From Spirochaetaceae bacterium (GTDB lineage Bacteria; Spirochaetota; Spirochaetia; DSM-27196; SLAA01), in NCBI GenBank assembly GCA_003564775.1, contig PXEI01000053.1, forward strand, positions 1 to 9,207: a stretch of DNA of 9,207 nucleotides, written 5' to 3'. Of the stretch, positions 6,807 to 9,207 are shown piece after piece (positions within the stretch are counted from its first letter, which is position 1; each line of letters starts with the position of its first letter). The notes below the pieces were generated by a model, which worked only from the letters and a program-made list of their open reading frames with translations, had not been told where the DNA came from and ran no database searches. The translations under genes were made by a program, and so were the position numbers.

Positions 6807-8089
6807 TGTATAACTCCTTCTTTGCCCGACGCGCCCTCCGACGCTCCGGCGACGGCCTTCAGACCGCCCATAGTTAATGTGTAAATGCTTCGCATATGCC
6901 GGTGCAGCTCTGGCTCGGAACCAATGTCCGGACGGAAGAAGGCCGCATCATGCATCACGTAGAGATTGAGGTAACTCACCACCGCCACCAGTTCCTCTGC
7001 GCCAGCACGCATCTTCCCCTTGTTGAGGGCTTCCTGGAGAAACCCAAAGGCATTGAAGGCCCGTTCACGGGTGGTGGAGTCCAGTTCGATGTCCAGATTC
7101 TGCGCTCGAAACCAATGCGCAATTGTTAACAGTTCCGGGTTCTGCAGCATGTAGGCTGCCGTCACGATGAGGAAGGCGTAGAGCCGGTCTTCAATAGTGC
7201 CAAACTGCTCCATGCGAGGCAGGAGAACGTCAAAGAAATGCATACGCATACGCTGAACCATTTTTGTTAGCATTTCATCTTTGTTCTTAAAATAGAAATA
7301 AAGACTGCTCTTGCTCATCCCTACTTTCTCAGCAATGCGCTCGATGGTGGCCTCAAACAGCCCTACCTCAGACACGACATCCGAGATAGCGGACAGTATG
7401 CGGTCGCTTTCCATTCGCCCGTCGCTCCCGACATGACATAGTGACTCCACGTGCGTGAAATCCGGACTCTTCACCGAGTCTTGCAGGAGGAGCCCCTGCA
7501 TGCAGACCTGGTAGCTGCGGGCTATGGATACTTCAATGGCCGAGGTCTCCCGCGAATGCCTGTCCAGCGGAAGCAGATCCTCATCTATATAGCCGACCAT
7601 TGACCAGAAAACGCCACTGAACATGACAAAGTGACCGGTAGCAGCAAGGAGCTCGGGGTCTGCTTGTGGATTCTGCTTCCGCACCGCAGACTCAATTTGT
7701 TCATGTTGTTTGTGGAATAGCGCACCAAGGTCCTGACGGGCAAGGCCTGCAGGCCCAATGAGCTGCGTGACAAAGAATGCGGCGTACTCGGGTTGTTCGG
7801 CAAAGAAGAGGTTCATTAACTCAACGAACCCATGCACAAGACCTTCCAGGTTTTGGTCTTCAACTACGTCGACAAGCTGCTCAGAAAGCCGAGTATAGTC
7901 ACCAACGCAACGGTCACGCATAACACTCATGAGTTCGTCTTTGTTTTTGAAGTAACGGTACAGCGCCGGTTTGGTGAGCGCTAACTCCTCTGCCAGTGTC
8001 GTAAGACTCATGTCGGTAAACCGAGTCGCCCCCCAGACCCTGAACGCGGTTCGGATAATGTGATGTCGTTGTTGTTCTTTTTTGCTCAC
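6803..8089 (-). CDS. Tandem (double) TetR-family transcriptional regulator
   Basis: A 428-residue protein, about twice the usual TetR length of 190-220, contains two complete TetR units in one chain. Unit 1 has a helix-turn-helix with LAEELALTKPALYRYFKNKDEL (32-53, recognition part TKPALYRYF) and an all-helical ligand-type domain to about 205. Unit 2 starts near 226 (MESDRILSA) with a helix-turn-helix around RIAEKVGMSKSSLYFYF (251-267) and a second helical domain to about 412. A polar linker (about 206-226) joins them. Both DNA-binding domains look intact, so one chain may act as a pseudo-dimer. It is the first gene of the efflux operon and overlaps tolC by 4 nt, which suggests an autoregulated repressor released by a pump substrate. 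The start is GTG at 8089 with AGAGGT 6 nt upstream. No frameshift is needed to join the halves. Confidence 0.93.
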   Translation of the reverse strand: MSKKEQQRHHIIRTAFRVWGATRFTDMSLTTLAEELALTKPALYRYFKNKDELMSVMRDRCVGDYTRLSEQLVDVVEDQNLEGLVHGFVELMNLFFAEQPEYAAFFVTQLIGPAGLARQDLGALFHKQHEQIESAVRKQNPQADPELLAATGHFVMFSGVFWSMVGYIDEDLLPLDRHSRETSAIEVSIARSYQVCMQGLLLQDSVKSPDFTHVESLCHVGSDGRMESDRILSAISDVVSEVGLFEATIERIAEKVGMSKSSLYFYFKNKDEMLTKMVQRMRMHFFDVLLPRMEQFGTIEDRLYAFLIVTAAYMLQNPELLTIAHWFRAQNLDIELDSTTRERAFNAFGFLQEALNKGKMRAGAEELVAVVSYLNLYVMHDAAFFRPDIGSEPELHRHMRSIYTLTMGGLKAVAGASEGASGKEGVIQ

Positions 8090-8095
8090 CTGTTG

Positions 8096-8101
8096 ACCTC
8101 T
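8096..8101 (-). promoter_or_regulatory. Ribosome binding site fixing the GTG start of the regulator
   Basis: AGAGGT on the minus strand lies 6 nt before a GTG at 8087-8089, which opens directly onto the lysine-rich N-terminus that precedes the first TetR domain. No better-placed ATG is available, so the GTG is preferred. Confidence 0.7.
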
Positions 8102-8102
8102 G

Positions 8103-8123
8103 GAATGTTAACGAACATTCGTT
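8103..8123. promoter_or_regulatory. Operator-like overlapping inverted repeats, site 1
   Basis: GAATGTT-AACG-AACATTC (8103-8120) is a perfect inverted repeat with 7-bp arms and a 4-bp centre. It overlaps a second one, AACGAA-CA-TTCGTT (8110-8123), with 6-bp arms. Size and position just upstream of a TetR-type gene fit an autoregulatory operator. It covers the expected transcription start of the regulator's candidate promoter. Confidence 0.65.
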
Positions 8124-8128
8124 CACAA

Positions 8129-8157
8129 AAGTTAACGATTGTTCGAGAAAACTTCAA
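8129..8157 (-). promoter_or_regulatory. Candidate promoter of the regulator-efflux operon
   Basis: On the minus strand TTGAAG (8152-8157) and TAACTT (8129-8134) are separated by 17 nt. The -35 box matches four of six consensus bases and the -10 box three of six, so this is a weak prediction. Its support is positional: both operator-like repeats would overlap this promoter and its start site near 8122. Confidence 0.35.
8131..8145. promoter_or_regulatory. Operator-like repeat, site 2
   Basis: GTTAACGATTGTTC (8131-8144) matches GTTAACGAACATTC of site 1 (8107-8120) at 11 of 14 positions and begins exactly 24 bp further from the gene. Its own dyad symmetry is weaker (CGA-N4-TCG, 8136-8145). It falls in the spacer and -10 region of the candidate promoter for the regulator. 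Confidence 0.55.
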
Positions 8158-8239
8158 GCGGTTTTATTGGTCTTTCTTTGTCCATTTTCGCGACAGTTCT
8201 TTCTGGATGTAGCGCATTTGAAGCTTTGGAAAAGATACG

Positions 8240-8268
8240 TTGACGGTCTGCTCACACGGGCTTAGAGT
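8240..8268 (+). promoter_or_regulatory. Sigma70-like promoter for fhs
   Basis: TTGACG (8240-8245) and TAGAGT (8263-8268) are spaced by 17 nt. They match the consensus at five of six and four of six bases. A start near 8275 would give a leader of about 38 nt before the fhs ATG. It lies about 95 bp from the nearest operator-like repeat, so fhs is probably not controlled by the regulator through simple occlusion. Confidence 0.5.
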
Positions 8269-8312
8269 GAAATGGTATTTTAACTCCAACACACTAGAGA
8301 GGCAGAGAAATC

Positions 8313-9207
8313 ATGAGCTTTATGTCGGACATAGAAATTGCCCAACAGGCAAAAATGCAGCCAATCGACCAGATTGCGTCCGCTCTTGGTCTTTCGTCAG
8401 ATGAGATTGAGCTTCACGGCAAGTACAAGGCCAAGATCTCCATGTCACGAATGCTCGTTCGGAAACGGAAACAGCCGGGCAAGCTGGTGCTGGTAACCGC
8501 AATAACCCCAACACCTGCAGGCGAGGGCAAGTCCACCACCACTATCGGACTTGGCATGGCACTGAACAGACTTGGCAAGAACGCCGCTGTTGCCCTGCGC
8601 GAACCATCACTTGGGCCATGCTTTGGCGTGAAGGGCGGCGCTGCGGGCGGTGGATACTCCCAGGTTGTCCCCATGGAGGAGATCAACCTCCACTTCACCG
8701 GCGACATTCATGCAGTGACAACCGCCCACAACCTTCTGTCGGCCATGCTCGACAACCACCTGAAGCAGGGTAACACCTTAGGCATTGACACCACTCGCAT
8801 TGCGTGGAAACGGGTCATGGACATGAATGACCGTGCCCTGCGCAATATCGTCGTAGGCTTGGGCGGGTCGGCAAACGGTGTTCCACGTGAAGACCATTTC
8901 ATGATCTCGGTTGCCTCGGAGGTCATGGCTATTCTTTGTTTAGCTGACGGCCTGGCCGACCTGAAGCAACGCCTGGGGAACATAGTTGTAGCTGAGACCG
9001 CGGAAGGTCGTCCGGTAACGGCTGCCGAGCTTGATGCGCACGGCGCAATGGCAGCCCTGCTTAAAGAGGCAATTAAGCCGAACCTGGTGCAGACGCTGGA
9101 AAACACACCGGCATTCATTCATGGCGGCCCCTTTGCTAATATTGCCCATGGATGCAACAGCGTGAGCGCCACCTCTCTTGCACTTGATATGGCGGATATT
9201 GTTGTTA
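8313..9207 (+). CDS. fhs: Formate-tetrahydrofolate ligase, N-terminal part (3' end beyond window)
   Basis: The enzyme makes 10-formyltetrahydrofolate from formate, tetrahydrofolate and ATP in cytoplasmic one-carbon metabolism. The 298 readable residues are about half of the usual 555 or so. Features seen: the conserved N-terminal SDIEIAQQAKMQPI (5-18), the P-loop TPAGEGKST (67-75), REPSLGPCFGVKGGAAGGGY (96-115), MEEINLHFTGDIHA (121-134) and the RNIVVGLGG region (177-185), followed by the segment with GGPFANIAHGCNS (271-283). These are diagnostic of the bacterial monofunctional enzyme. The ATG at 8313 is chosen because GAGAGG lies 10 nt upstream. The in-frame ATG at 8322 would give the more common family N-terminus (MSDIEIAQ) but has no ribosome site, so it remains an alternative. 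The gene is divergent from the efflux operon and has its own promoter. It shows no functional link to the pump. Confidence 0.96.
   Translation, partial: MSFMSDIEIAQQAKMQPIDQIASALGLSSDEIELHGKYKAKISMSRMLVRKRKQPGKLVLVTAITPTPAGEGKSTTTIGLGMALNRLGKNAAVALREPSLGPCFGVKGGAAGGGYSQVVPMEEINLHFTGDIHAVTTAHNLLSAMLDNHLKQGNTLGIDTTRIAWKRVMDMNDRALRNIVVGLGGSANGVPREDHFMISVASEVMAILCLADGLADLKQRLGNIVVAETAEGRPVTAAELDAHGAMAALLKEAIKPNLVQTLENTPAFIHGGPFANIAHGCNSVSATSLALDMADIVV

Noticed and set aside
8708..9118. A 136-codon open frame on the minus strand
   Set aside because: It lies entirely within the conserved fhs coding region and shows no family motifs.
1..9207. CRISPR arrays, tRNA or rRNA genes, insertion sequences or prophage parts
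   Set aside because: No regularly spaced repeats, cloverleaf sequences, transposase or phage genes, or terminal inverted repeats were seen; gene order and composition look like ordinary chromosome.

Overview
The window looks like chromosome from a diderm (Gram-negative type) bacterium, most likely a spirochaete. The evidence is a complete tripartite RND efflux system with an outer-membrane factor and a lipoprotein adaptor. The adaptor appears to lack the alpha-helical hairpin, a trait known from the Borrelia BesA adaptor. The spirochaete assignment is an inference from gene content and adaptor architecture, not from a sequence search.

Layout. Positions 1-703 (minus) hold the N-terminal 234 residues of a MoeA-type molybdopterin molybdenumtransferase, which runs off the left edge. 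It has a strong promoter so close to its ATG that the mRNA is probably leaderless. Positions 754-8089 (minus) hold one compact operon. In transcription order it encodes a double TetR-type regulator (6803-8089, GTG start), a TolC-like outer-membrane factor (5325-6806), a lipoprotein membrane-fusion adaptor (4318-5292), an HAE1-type RND pump (1034-4309), and a 97-residue PII-like small protein (754-1047). Gene joints are tight: a 4-nt ATGA overlap, a 32-nt gap, an 8-nt gap and a 14-nt overlap. The set therefore looks translationally coupled and co-regulated. Positions 8090-8312 are the divergent intergenic region. Next to the regulator it carries two related operator-like repeats 24 bp apart that cover a candidate promoter. 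A separate sigma70-like promoter reads rightward. I see nothing else definite in about 8158-8239. Positions 8313-9207 (plus) hold the first 298 residues of formate-tetrahydrofolate ligase, which runs off the right edge.

How the genes work together. The regulator probably represses its own operon by binding the two repeats. Derepression would yield the outer-membrane duct, the adaptor and the inner-membrane pump in order. The last gene encodes a small soluble PII-like protein that may sense the state of the pump or tune it.

The features most worth a second look are the single-chain tandem TetR protein facing two operator copies, the hairpin-less adaptor, the PII-like pump partner, a G10 homopolymer at the pump's proton-relay helix, poly-glycine loops where substrate-channel loops are expected, and the probable leaderless moeA transcript.
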